The notes below the pieces were generated by a model. The model ran no database searches and was not told where the DNA came from. It saw nothing but the letters and a program-made list of their open reading frames with translations. A stretch of DNA of 64,000 bases from Balanoglossus misakiensis. Taxonomy: Eukaryota > Hemichordata. Each line of letters opens with the position of its first letter. The first letter of the stretch is position 1. Shown piece after piece: positions 1 through 12,191 of the stretch. A program made the translations under genes and the position numbers. The stretch lies in contig CM082589.2 of the NCBI GenBank assembly GCA_040954595.2, forward strand, positions 2,728,001 through 2,792,000, in the 5' to 3' direction.

Positions 1-445
1 GTCATGGGCAGTGTCATCAAAATTTGTCGAGTCAGACAGCCCCACCTTGTAAATACGCTTTTATTTTAAGACCCAAACGTAATTATTCAGTCATAAAATT
101 CACGGTAAAGTCCATTATTAGTGTTGCTGAAAGTAATAGACACATTAACATTGCTGTACTCTCGAGGTCACCTCAAGAGGGCGCATTGAGAGGTGAATGA
201 ACTTACATTCGCACTGGAAAATCGTTATCAGTCACAACATAAGGTATTTACCTTGGCACTGTTATCATTTTTACGATTATCTTCTATCGTCAGAGTTGTG
301 GGGAATGTCACAATGTTTCGTGCAAGGCTTTGAGGGGGCCTGTACTAGTCGTGGATCTAGATTTTGAAAAACAACAACGACAACAACCAAAACACTCACA
401 CACAAAACCATCGTCAAAATATTTTATTGTCACCCCATAGGCCTA
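1..445. other. Region 3' of MFSD2-like gene A
   Basis: No coding exon is seen here. It lies just downstream of the stop codon of the minus-strand gene A and probably holds its 3' UTR and polyadenylation region. The sequence is ordinary AT-rich intergenic DNA with an A/C-rich stretch at about 365-410. Confidence 0.5.
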
Positions 446-3400
446 TCATTTTACTGGATAACTTCCTTCTTTGAGATTCTGATCAATATCACCTTCTTCC
501 AATTCATTTGGGGCATCGCCTAAAGAAAACTTAACGACAGACGGCGATCTTGTAACACCAGCGGGACTTAAATCCGTACTAGTAATCTCAGGTGTGTTTT
601 CCGGAGAGTAGTGGACACTATTGGCAAGTAGGGCTTGTGAGCTCCTCTTCTGTTCCCTAAAAGACAATAAACATTATTCAACCGTGAAAATGTGCAGTCT
701 GTTTTTGGTCCACCCTCCCCAGGAAAACATAGCAAGGAACGAACAACAACCCCTTCAAAGCAAATTAAACAACGAAGGAATGCCAGCGACAGAAAAAAAA
801 GTTTCTTCAATTTCAAACGTTACCTGATTGCATTTAACTTGTCTGTAGTCTCCGAGCGCCTCATTTCAGTGATGGGGTAAAACCACAGAACAATTAAACC
901 GAAACACAAAATGAAAACGGATACCCATGACACAAGGATCCTGAGTGTCATGGCAACCGAATCTGGTTGTTCACATGCGCCATTCTTATATCCCGCAAAC
1001 CTGGAATGAAAACGAAGAGAATGTTTTCTGTTTCGCAATGCACAACGTTAACCTTATGTCCATTCGCTATAATTTTAACCAGATTTTAACTAGAGGGTGT
1101 AAGAATGAACTTACTCGAGGACCAATGCTGACACTCCCAATGCAATCCCAACGGCGAGTTTTGTGAAAAAGACGTAAAATGAATAAAACAGTGCCTCTTT
1201 TCTGGTTCCAGTTTTCACGGTAAAATCGTCTATAACATCGGGAACCATAGACCTTTGTTGGGAAAAATCAAAACAATTATATTTCATGTTGATGAGAGGA
1301 ATTAAATTAAATTAAATTAAAATAAATTATTCATATCAAATCAATTTAAATCAAATCATCAATCATAAACCTTACCACAGGCAAAGGTAAACACCGAGAG
1401 CGCTTCCGAACATAACACAGAAGACGTAAATAAGGACTACATTCCCAGGAATAAAGAATAGACCAGACATGGGTACGATCATGATCTGCAGAAACATGAC
1501 ATAAGCTGAAGTCAATACTAAATCATAAGTAAATATGTGTAGCATAGTAAGTTATCCTGAATTTGCTTTCGCAAACTTATCCTCGTGTGGAATGTGCGCT
1601 GCGCCAAAGTAAAATTTTTGATTTCTTACTATCATTCCTACTCCTAGAGGTAGCTTCTTTCCCCATCTTTTTATTGCTAGCTGCCATAACGGTAAAAACA
1701 CCAACATCGCTGTCTGCAATGAAGGCAATGGAAAAGTAATGCCGTTATGTGTATTATTACAATTGGTGAATTTATTTAAAATCTGGTTGCAAACAAAACA
1801 AAACAAAGACCACTTACCAGAAGAACCATAAGCGCAAGCTGAAAATTATCATACTCAAGCGCCAATAAAAGGTACAAAGCCAAATTTCCCTGGACTATCT
1901 GAAATAGTGGTAAACAAATAATAAAATTCCTAAAAATATTTGCAAGTATCTAGAAAGACTACTTTATGTGTTCAACCTCATTAATATGTTTTTACAAATC
2001 AAAATGTCGGTGATATCACTGCATGTCAAAAGTCTTACCTGTAATGATAGAGAAACGCATAGGTAGCACAAGAGTAGCAAAACATATGGTCGGTGACTGA
2101 AAACTTCCTTTAAGCTGCTGAAAAACGCCTTTGTCTCCGTGTGGTGGTCTATGGCATCGTCTGAAACAGAAAATGTCAGACCCCGGATGTCGAACCCGCA
2201 CGTACAGTACACGTACTTTCAACAACGAAGGTGGCTTCGCTCCAATTATGTCAAACCATTATGCACACATTATCCGTCAAAAGTAAACAACCTACCTTTC
2301 ATTTCTGACGTTCCTATGATAAGAAACAGGCAAGAAACGATAACGATAACGCAGACGGTACCTGCGCACAGCATGAATGCAATTTCCTATAAGTAAAACA
2401 AAGTGGTCGATGTTGAGAGGAAATCTGACTTGCCCTCAACTCAGTTGGTAGATTGTATTGCAACAGAGTTTGGTAATTTTACCACATTGTGATAATTAGT
2501 TTCTCGGTTGTTACGTCTTCACACTATTGGCTACGTGCTGCAACGTAGTAAAATGACTCTTTCCTCTTAGCGTAAATCGAGTAAAAAAAGCAAATACCAT
2601 CGAATGTCTCTCCTCGGGGGCTAGAGTAGGGACATCTGCGCTATTGTTTGTTGCGCAAGGGTCGTCTCCAGTGTATCTACCAACTGTAAGATAGGCGGCC
2701 ATGAGCGCCACACCAAGCACAGCTCCGAATACTTCGAAGACCAGACCTGAGTGATTAAGAACAGAAAACTTACCTTAAACAATGTGACTCGCACGTTACC
2801 AGGAAGAGAACGATGCTTATAAAGACTCATGCGACAATTTGGTGGGGGGAAATTATTGGTATTTCTGCAAGCAGTACTTACGATATGCAGTTGCGGAATC
2901 CCTGTCCCCTGGCTGATCACTTAGATACATTGTCAAGGATGTATATGGCAGATAATTGCACTGAAAAATAAATATCTCATTCAACACGCATTTCTAGCCA
3001 ATGCTTTGAGTGTAGCTCGTAGAACTTATGTCCCTTGAAAGGCCCAACAAAAATATTTTTGAGCAAAGTCTATACATGTAGTACCATGACAACATACCGT
3101 GAGAAAAGTCATGAATGCGCAATAGATGATAAGATAGTAGGCCATCTTTGCCTCGGCGCTTATATCGGGAACATACCACAAAAGGAAATAAGTAATTGCA
3201 CAAAACGGCGTTGATATTACGATCCTGTCAATTAAAAAAATCACTTTATACATAGATGCTTTAAATGACGTCAAAATGCCAAAGTAAAACATTCACAGTA
3301 TGAGCCAAATCATCTATGTTACTCAAGCAGCTATGAAGTTTATACAGTTGTGTTTTCAACACTGTATATAGGGCCTAGCTTTATACAAGTACATAAGTCT

Positions 3401-4055
3401 TTACCATGGTTTCATTTTCCCGAACCTTGTCTCTGTCTTCTGCACCAGGATGCCTACAGTAGGATCGGTGACTGCATCCCAGGCTTTACCACTGAAGACG
3501 ATTATACTGGCGTATAAGGGGCGGATCTGTCAAATGGAAGACATACGAAGTTCAATTTGGTTGTCGAAATTGTCATCTGATGTTTCTCTATACATTTGGA
3601 CACAGGTGGTATCAGTTTGGCCAATAGAAAGCATTGATTCAACCAAGACAACAACAACAACAACAACAACAATTGCTACTAACCATTGCCACCTCAAGTA
3701 AGAACAAAGAGATATAGAAGGCTATCAAATTAGATGTCATGGGATAAGGTATGCCACCGATTCCATAACACACTTTGCTGCGTGTCTTCAAACGTCTTGT
3801 GTCTCCCAGCACTTCTGTCCCTGTGGTTGGTCCAAGCAAATGCTGTTTCTGTTAGCGGGTAGAATTCAAGCCCATGAAAATCTCTAATACACGAAAATAT
3901 ATTGAAATATTGTTCGAAGTTCTGCTTTGGTTACGGTAGGACAAAATTCACGCATCAGGGTCAAGGCTTCTGACTATTGTTCTGGATATATAGCTTACCT
4001 CCCCTGGGGCCGTCGGCTCGGGCGAGTATTCTGCGGTAACTGTGTCCTCACCCAT
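446..4055 (-). CDS. MFSD2-like lysophosphatidylcholine symporter, copy A (568 aa, 14 exons)
   Basis: Predicted Na+-dependent lysophospholipid symporter of the major facilitator superfamily, acting in the plasma membrane. Coding exons in gene order: 4055-3999, 3842-3684, 3526-3405, 3224-3098, 2960-2882, 2746-2598, 2386-2296, 2160-2039, 1898-1818, 1713-1630, 1485-1376, 1252-1115, 1000-824, 656-446; the sum is 1707 nt in one frame. Family signatures are clear: LKTRSKVCYGIGGIP in TM1, WDAVTDPTVG with both Na+-site aspartates, RFGKMKPW, RDSATAYR, PDVIDDF, SFYVFFTKLA with the conserved lysine, and FAGYKNGACEQP in the last external loop. The start is fixed because an upstream in-frame ATG at 4076 lies beyond a splice acceptor at 4064/4065. 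The hydrophilic tail is rich in Ser/Pro. Family membership is certain; the exact substrate is inferred from vertebrate MFSD2A. Confidence 0.92.
1300..1363. repeat. AT-rich short tandem repeat (TAAAT-like)
   Basis: Degenerate repeats of a five-base ATTAA/AAATC-type unit lie in the intron between coding exons 11 and 12 of gene A. It is ordinary microsatellite material. Confidence 0.7.
3648..3672. repeat. (CAA)n microsatellite
   Basis: About eight CAA triplets sit about a dozen bases inside the intron after coding exon 2 of gene A, next to the splice donor at 3683. Read on the gene strand it is a GTT repeat. Confidence 0.85.
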
Positions 4056-5865
4056 TTTGTCCTCCTGGAAGAACATAGTTGGGTATTTTCTCGTTCGGAA
4101 CTTCACTGTCACTTTATGGTAAAACCACATATGCCCGGGTCGAGAACTCTAAGTCACCGTGAAAAGGGGGGTGCCACGTGCAGCCATACTATCATAAGGC
4201 CATCACAAAGTCAGCATAACCGTTTCACCCCACATTTCAGTTGTACGGAATTCTGACATCCCTAGACGTATAGACAATAATCAATGTGGTAAATAAGGGT
4301 GGTGTCAAAACTGACATTTGAACTGCAGTACGTTCTGCCGATGAATTTAGGACACAGTTCAATGTCAAACTGGGACTTTGGTATTCACAGTGAGCTACTG
4401 TGTTGACATATTGTCCTGACGAATACGGCCTAAATAGGTTATCATCGTATTGGTAGCCTATGTGCTTGTTTGTCGCCACCTTTGGTATTTGGTCAACGGA
4501 CTTATGGATTTACCATTTATGTCTACCCCACACGTCACACATTTCTAGGTTTCGATGGTCAGCCACAACAGCCAGCCTTCGGTTTTTGACAGTTTTGGGG
4601 GCGTCAATCAACAACATTGTTTGGCGTTAAAACGCAGTGTCACCATATGCAACAAAGCTCATCACCACTGCCAGTGGTTTTCGGAAAAGATATCGTATTC
4701 ACACACGACAACAACTAATAAAGTCAGGCGACATGACCAGCACTATTAAAGCTCCCGTTCCAGATCACGTTAAATATAGCCCACATGTATTTACATCTCG
4801 CGCCTATCACATGGTGCCAATAAAACTCGTCAGCCATATGAAAAAAACACGATTTCAGTCGATCTTTTGACGTGTTCTGCAAATGATCATGTCAATCCCC
4901 CCAGTTGCCCTAGCCTGTGTGCTAGATTGACAACTGAGGAACGGAGATTGAAAAACCCTACCTTTAGGACTGCCTATTGGTAGTAGCAGTGCGCTAGAGG
5001 TTTCCAGTCAATGGTTGTTGTTCGAGGCTTTGGTATAATGACCTTGCTGTTACCCTGGCCCACCCTTACAGCGCCACCACGCCCAATACGCCCAATACTA
5101 TGCGTATAGTGTACATATGGTAAATAGTCGTCTCGGTCGTCTAAGCCAAAAAAGCGAGACAGCCAGTGGCACAGCAGAATGTTTTTGGATACAGGGTGAC
5201 CCAAATTCTTCAATCATATGTGAACTGTGTACTGATTGTCACTAATACCTATTCAAAGACAACAGTCACACCTGTTTAAAACTGATATGTCATTTTATTG
5301 TCTTAAAGTAAAAATTTAAAAATCACACCTTTTTCCCACCCCTTTTGATAGATAACTAAACTTACACCCAAACAGTAAATGTGTCTTTGATAAGACTGCC
5401 TTGTGAATCAAAGTTGACTATACTATATCGTTGGAAGACTTCCGGTTCAAAACCACCAATCTTTCAAATTTTGCCAGGAATTTTATTGTCAATAAATAAT
5501 CACTTGTTCTACCGAATGACTTAAAGCATTAAAGCACACTTTTCATTGTCCATGTAAATTTCCGATAAAAAAAACTGACATGAGGTATTCTGAGTTTGTG
5601 ACTGACATCAGTAAACCTTTGAAAATCATCATATTGTGAAGACCTTTGACACTGGAAAACATCTTTCTTGTATTTCCCGAATAACCGAAAATTTGCTGCC
5701 CACCAAACGAGTATACTTGCATTGTACTCAAAATGAGAAAACAATCCCTCCAGTCAGTACCTCAAATTTAACACACGATTAAGGCACTGTTGTAAATGTT
5801 ACGGCAAATGAATATTTCATGAGTAACAATAATGTGGGAGACATGTAGTCCCCAAAAGAACGTCA
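4056..5865. other. Intergenic: gene A promoter and 5' noncoding exon, gene B 3' flank
   Basis: No protein gene is seen. The part nearest gene A (about 4230-5090) resembles, base for base in patches, the DNA upstream of gene B (about 10730-11905). Shared patches include one around 4239 versus 10738, one around 4370 versus 11110, and the candidate noncoding exon at 4962 versus 11753. This is the duplicated regulatory part of the tandem unit. The rest, 5220-5865, is AT-rich and probably contains the gene B 3' UTR. Confidence 0.55.
4962..5090 (-). other. Candidate 5' noncoding exon of gene A
   Basis: A minus-strand splice donor (AAAG followed by GTAGGG, exon edge at 4962) lies upstream of the first coding exon, which itself has an acceptor at 4064/4065. 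A related block with a donor in the same place lies upstream of gene B at 11753. The conserved core includes CAATGGTTGTTGTT and GCAGTGCGCT. The upstream limit of the exon and the transcription start are not resolved. Confidence 0.45.
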
Positions 5866-8800
5866 TTATTTCATATTCTGGTATATCTCATCTTCTTCAA
5901 TTTCCTTTGGAGCATCGCCTAACGTAAACCTAATAGTAGACGGCGATCTTGTAACACCGGAAGGACTTAACGGTGGGCTTTCTGGGCCGGGTGACTTTTC
6001 TGGAGAGTAGAGTACGCCTCCTCCAAGAGCTAGAGAGCTTCTCCTCCTTTCCCTAAAAAGGCAAGGTAAATTCTTCAATCATCATCATCATCATGCCAAT
6101 GGTGTTTGCTTACAATGGACTGTTTTCCGTTCATTGCGAGATCTCGCGAGATTTGGTTAATTACAACAGCATCAAGTCGAGATTTCAATGAAACCAGAAT
6201 AGGTAAAGACGCATCACTTAATTAATCACCAAATATTACCTGATCGCTGCTAATTTTGTTCTTGTCTCCGAGCGTCTCATTTCAGTGATTGGGTAAAACC
6301 ATAGAAACACTAATGCAAGAAGTAAAAGGACTACAGGCGTCCACGAGACGAGGATTCTGAGTGCCAATTCGACCTGTTCTGGTTGTTGGCATGCACCGCT
6401 CTTATACCCTGTAAACCTAGAAAAAACATGAAGACATATTTTTTAAGTTATGCTGCTATCATCTTATGCTTCAGTGGTTGTAATATAGAAATACCTAGAT
6501 GCAAAATGTCGGACGAAAATTACATTGTAAACTGACTCGATAAAATTATAAACACGTTTCGTCGATTTTGAAAGCGACCTAATGATGTAGAGAGCTTACT
6601 CGAGGACCAATGCCGACACTCCCAATGCAATCCCAACGGCGAATTTTGTGAAGAAGACATAAAATGAATAAAATAACGCCTCTTTCCTGGTTCCAGTTTT
6701 CACGGTAAAATCGTCTATAACATCGGGAATCATGGACCTTCGGTTCAAAGAAAGTAACAAAATACATTATTTGTTGACAGAAGTAGAGTGCGAGAATACG
6801 AGTATCTGCAAAACGACGCGTGCTGCCTTTCCACAATAAACAAAAAAGCCAAGCAGGGGTGAAACCTTACCATGGACAAAGGTACGCAATACCAAGAGCA
6901 GCTCCAGACAGAACACAAAAACAATAAATGACAACTTCATCGCCAGGAATAAAGAATAAACATGCCAGTAACGGCATCATCACCTGCAAGAACAGACGCA
7001 CGCATGTTCAACAAAATATCAAATCATTAGCAAAAATACCAGTGAAACGGGAATTATTGTCGCTTTTGAAAACGTGTGTCTTATTATGCTATCACCAAGG
7101 ATATTCCGAATGTCTTACAATGATTCCCACGGCTAAAGTTGGTTTCTTTCCAAATCTTCGTATACATAGTTGCCACAAAGGTAAAGCTATCAGCGTCGTT
7201 GTCTGAAATAAAAAAGGTAGTGGCATGGTTACTATGTCATCTGTCAGATTGCTTGATATCTGCTGGTCAATACAATACAATACGATACAATAATACGATA
7301 CAATCCAATACACTTACAGGATAAATGTAAGTTTACTTACCAGCAGAACCATGAGTGCCAGCTGAAAATTGTCATACTCCAGGGCGAGCAGAAAGTATAA
7401 AGCTAAATTTCCTTGGACAATCTAAAACAATACGAATTTAGTAGGTTTTAGAATACATATACTTGCATTTCGGTCCAAAGCAATGTTCAGAATGCAGCAA
7501 TTAATACCTCCCCCACATAATGTAAATATCTAAAATACAAAATTGCAGCCGCCATTATAAAATAATAAAACAAAATCTCATACCTGTAATGACAGAGAGA
7601 TGCAGAGAAAGCACAAGAGAAGTAAAATGTATGGTCCATGACTGAAGACTTCCTTTAGGCTTTTGTAGAAACCCTCTGTCTCCGAATCGTGGTCGATTGC
7701 ATCATCTGAAAAGAGAACAAGAAAATATGACATCAAATTTGCATGTGGATTGTCCTGGAACTGATCAACAGATCCGTCTCGAACCCACGACAGAGAAAAA
7801 GACCAAATTATCTTTACCTTGTCTTTCTGATGTTCCCAGGGTAACAAACAAGCAACATATGACAAAGACGATGCAGATGGTACCCGCGCCCAACGAGAAT
7901 GCAATTTCCTACAAGTAAACAAAAGCACGTGTTACTTATTCATATAATAAACAGATCCGGGGCACTCGAATGTCGAATCGCACAGACGTGGCAAATTCAA
8001 AATAACATCTGCATTTCAATTGAACCTTTCTTGCGTTCGTTCATATGGAAGATGGACAAAAGTTTAAAACAGCGATTATAACAGGTACCATAGGGTGTTT
8101 TTCGCCCGGAGCCAGGGTAGGGATGATTGTAGCATTGTCGATTGCACAGGGGTCATCTCCGCCGACACTGGCGACTGTAAGATAGGCAGCCATGAGTGCA
8201 ACACCCAGCACTAACCCGAATACTTCAAAGGTCATACCTGAGTGATTTAAAACAAGAAAAACAAATAGTAGTAGGCATATTTTAACTGTATACATTCATC
8301 AAATCAAATGGAAACATAGTTGTACTTACGGTATGCCGTTGCGGAGTCTCTGTCTGATTGCTGATCACTCAGATACATTGTCATGGCTGCATATGGCAGA
8401 TGATAGCACTGAAAAATAAACCCGTCTTGATTCAATTTCGCATAACTATAACTTTTTTAAAAAAGTCCTGAACATCGCTATAATGAACCTTTCGCGTGTT
8501 ATCACATCCTGTCCAGACGCATCAGTTGGTGAAAGTCGGGTTGCAGTCGCATAAGAGCGCAAAAGATGCAAGGAGTGGTAAATTCCCAACCAATACATTT
8601 GACCTAACAATGACTTATGAAAACCGTTCCCTTTATAATATTCATACACACTTGCATACAAGCAAACATACATTACACATAAATAAGATAAATAACAACA
8701 ATACCGTGAGGAAAGTCTGATATGCACAATAGATGACCAGATAATAGGCAACCTTTGAATTGGAGCTTATGTCAGGAACATACCACAAAAAGAAAAATGC

Positions 8801-10189
8801 TAGAACGGCAAACGGCGTTGACATCACCATCCTGTAAGAGACCAATGTTATGAATTTTAAGAACGATGTAAACCGACATATTTTATAAATCATACGACAA
8901 CGTTTGCATGCAAATATAGATCAAAATCAAATGAGAGACCCAAGATGGCGACTTCAAAGAAAATGTCGAGTCGTGCCACTATAGCATAATGGAAATTAAA
9001 ATGTTCGTTACCATGGCTTCATTTTTCCGAATCTTGTGTTTGTTTTCTGGACAAGGATGCCTACAGTAGGATCGGTGACGGCATCCCACGCTCTACCAGA
9101 GAATACGATGATACTGGCGTACGCAGGACGGATCTGTGAACGGGGTACATGTGACACACTCAGTTTGGATTTTTCACTCTGTCAATTACGTGAGTTTGTA
9201 CACATACTGTATATCAGAAGTTTACAGATAACCTTGTATTGGATACATCGTTTTGATATACAATTATAGTCCTTGCATTGCTAACATTGTCAACCTGTCC
9301 GTCTGTCTGTCTAGATCTGTCTCTGCCACACCTACAAGTACAGTGCCACTAACCTGTGCAACTTCAAGTAAGAACAAAGATATATAGAAGGCTATCACAT
9401 TGGACGTCATGGGATAAGGCATACTACCAATTCCATAAAACACTTTGCTGCGTGTCTTCAAAGGTTCTGATTCAAACACCGTTTCCGTTGCCAGCAAAGG
9501 CTGTTTCTGTTAATCGATCGGGAGGAAAAAACTATTATGACTCTTCTTAAAATAAGATAAAGGGGAAGGCACGTGAGGTTGCATTTTTGTTCTAAACTAC
9601 TAGACAACTGTTTTTCATCGCTGGTGCAAAGTATTAAACGATTCGTCATATCAGAGGGTCATAGGTACACCTGTAATGAGGCCAGAAACCAACTTTATGC
9701 GATAATGAATGACATATGAAGTTGTTTCAGTTAAGTTAACTTAACCCTACTTTTTGACCTGAATCGCTTTATCATTGTTGTGTATCTCAGCCGTTGATGG
9801 GGGAAATAAGTGTGGATATATGGCACGTATTATCTGTTTTTTTTGTTTTGTTCAAGTGTTTTTTCTACATGCGGACGACACTGCATCCAATTGCAAGGAA
9901 TAAGTGTCGCTATTCATCGAGAGAACATTTGTGAACAGAAAGATAATGTGACCAAAACTATATTTACATCGTGTGTGCAAAAAATAATAGTGGAAGCTAT
10001 AAAACTATTATAAATAACAGCGGGCAGCGTATTTATCGTTATTTTCTGATATTGAGTTGAAAATATTCACAGAAATTGTCTGGTCTCTTGCAGGACTCTT
10101 GAAAGTAAGCAAAACATGAACAAATAGCTTACCTCTGTTGATTTCCTCGACTCGGGCAAGCCCCCGTTTTCAACAATGTCGCCATCCAT
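5866..10189 (-). CDS. MFSD2-like lysophosphatidylcholine symporter, copy B (557 aa, 14 exons)
   Basis: Second intact tandem copy. Coding exons: 10189-10133, 9500-9354, 9133-9012, 8831-8705, 8408-8330, 8237-8089, 7908-7818, 7705-7584, 7421-7341, 7202-7119, 6983-6871, 6737-6600, 6416-6240, 6052-5866; the sum is 1674 nt. Eleven of the 14 exons have exactly the same length as in copy A. Signatures are retained: KTRSKVFYGIG, WDAVTDPTVG, RFGKMKPW, RDSATAYR, PDVIDDF, FFTKFAVG, FTGYKSGACQQP. The first exon encodes MDGDIVENGGLPESRKSTE and is preceded by a splice acceptor, so the start is well supported. The tail motif GVTRSPS followed by a phi-R/K-F-T/S-LGDAP block is shared with copy A, pointing to a relatively recent A/B duplication. 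Confidence 0.92.
6077..6096. repeat. (TCA)n microsatellite
   Basis: Six or so TCA triplets in the last intron of gene B, 25 bases from the acceptor of the final coding exon. Confidence 0.75.
6141..6152. promoter_or_regulatory. Palindromic TCTCGCGAGA motif in a gene B intron
   Basis: A perfect 12-base palindrome, ATCTCGCGAGAT, sits in the last intron of gene B, preceded by another CGAGATCTCG palindrome. TCTCGCGAGA is a known core-promoter motif of animal housekeeping genes. In this intronic position its role is unknown. Confidence 0.35.
7265..7316. repeat. Imperfect (ATACA)n microsatellite
   Basis: Repeats of ATACA/ATACG units in the intron between coding exons 9 and 10 of gene B. Confidence 0.75.
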
Positions 10190-12191
10190 TTTGTTCTCTC
10201 AGACGAATTGGATTCACGTGTGTTCGATTTGAAGTCTTCACTGGAAAATTATGTTGGGTCACCCATGTGGTGGAACTTGATGTGCGGCTAAGTCGGCCAG
10301 GAGATCAGAGCTTATGGTGAAAGATTACTGCAACCGAATAGCCGCAAAAGAGAGCGACGCTACCGTTCCCCAAACAGATCCACGGTTCCCGGGGATGCTG
10401 CAGTCCAGCCTGCAGACCGTTTCACCGTAACCCAATTTTTTGTTAAAACAACTCGATGGTATTTACGAGACCAGAACCTTTGTACAGCAAGCCGCTGTCG
10501 CCGCGATGCGACAAGACACACCAGTATCTACCTCTATCTGGTCCTTGTGCGCTGATGACGCTCTTGGTCGCCGAGTGCTGATTGGTCACTGGACGGATGG
10601 CTCCTCCAATCAAATCAATTAACAAGTCCCGGGTCGAAAAGTTTAGGAGAATCTAAACAAAAGAAGGGCAAATTTAATATCAGTGCTTCATCGCAGAATC
10701 GTAACTCCGTCACTGATTAACGTTAGGCCCGCATATCAGTTGTACGGAATTTGGACCTTAATTGTGGTTGTTTTGTCAAGCAATGCGTCTCGCTCTGGAC
10801 GTTTTATGGCTACAATCAATTTCGTTGTGCGGATGTGGGATGACAACTGAGTTGACAACTTACTGGTGTTAATTTTGTTTCGTCAGCCTATAAGCGTATA
10901 CCTATGTTGTTATTTGAATGAGAAAGATCCATATCATACAGGTCACGTAGGTCCCCTGCTTTCATTTTCATCGAAGTTTCGATGACAGCTACTCTCGTGA
11001 CTACAAAATCTTCAGTAGGCGTTCCCAGATTGAGTGCTAAGGGGTATGCGCAAAAGCTTTTCGGTAAAGATCCGTTTTGTTTCGACTGCGACCAGGCTAC
11101 TGCAAGCAGTTCAATGCCAAACTGTGGTACTTGCAGCTCTGAGAGAGTAACTGGGTTGAAATATATCGTCTGCTCTGTTAATAATTGAGTCAACGAACTT
11201 CATTGATACTTGCGAATCATGACAGGTTTAGGCCTAGGTCCCGGCACAGAATGTCACCGATTTGCACGACTTCTCTGTCCGATATCAAATCAAATTGGCA
11301 CATCAAAACAGGGCGCTGTTGAGTTAGATGTCAATAGTTAACCCCGGGACCGCGATATCCACTTTTTGGACATATGACTTCAAAAGCTATGGTGTTTTTT
11401 CTCTTAACCCGAAATTGAGGTCAGGGCACTTGTGTAACTTATAACTGGTGTTGGCCTACATGTTAAATTTAATTTTAACGTATTAACATCATTCGCCTGT
11501 CACACGGACCTAAACTGCTAATCAAAAGGACAGTCAGTCGTAGGCCTACAGGTAAAACCGCAAGTTGACGTAATAATCAATTTGTCCGACGGTCTATGAA
11601 TATGTATGGTGTAGGCCTACCACTGCCGCGCCGTTCCAACGTAGGCCTAAGCCCGATGCTTCATCCCGGCGCCTGATGTACGATCGGTTTTGTTCCTTGG
11701 CTGAAAATTGAACAAGCAAATTTCCACGAGTATTCAAGTCTTCAAACCTTACCTTTCAAACGCCCCTTTGCAATCACAGTGCGCTGCAGTCACCGGTTTC
11801 TGGTTAATGGTTGTTGTTGCGCGTGACGATGATGACTAACCTTTGAACTGTCACCCACTCACCCACTAATAAAACAAGTCGACCTTGCAGCGCCATCGCC
11901 GGTCATGGAATGAAAACGAAGGGCAAGCTCAAAATGGTAGAAACTTTAATCTATAGCTAATAATCGCCATCAAAGTATCTAATATACAAGCTTACAATGG
12001 TACAAAAAATTTCCTATGTACATTTTCGTGTCTACATATGTATAGTGTCAATAGCGTCACACCTTCGTCTTCGCATGACTACAAAACGAGTCTACCTCAG
12101 GGGAAAATTAACTTTCAGAAATGGCCGGAAGCAAGAAAAGTAAAAAATTCAGCGTCATGGTACAGAGAGGTAGATCTCGAGTCAACACTTT
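10190..12191. other. Intergenic: gene B promoter and 5' noncoding exon, gene C 3' flank
   Basis: No protein gene is supported. The block 10730-11905 is the duplicated counterpart of 4230-5090 upstream of gene A. The 11905-12191 part is AT-rich and abuts the stop codon of gene C, so it probably contains that gene's 3' UTR. A 101-codon open frame on the minus strand at 10888-11193 overlaps the duplicated block and has no family resemblance. Confidence 0.5.
11753..11905 (-). other. Candidate 5' noncoding exon of gene B
   Basis: The minus-strand donor GAAAG followed by GTAAGG (exon edge at 11753) is followed upstream by a block that resembles the one at 4962-5090 of gene A, including GCAGTGCGCT and AATGGTTGTTGTT. 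The first coding exon of gene B has an acceptor just before its AGAACAAAATGG start context, so a spliced leader exon is expected. The upstream boundary is uncertain. Confidence 0.45.

Noticed and set aside
4056-4130. Upstream in-frame ATG codons for MFSD2-like gene A
   Set aside because: A splice acceptor between them and the 4055 ATG, plus the matching start in gene B, support 4055.
10888-11193. 101-codon minus-strand frame upstream of gene B
   Set aside because: It overlaps the duplicated noncoding leader region, and the matching region upstream of gene A is not open in that frame.
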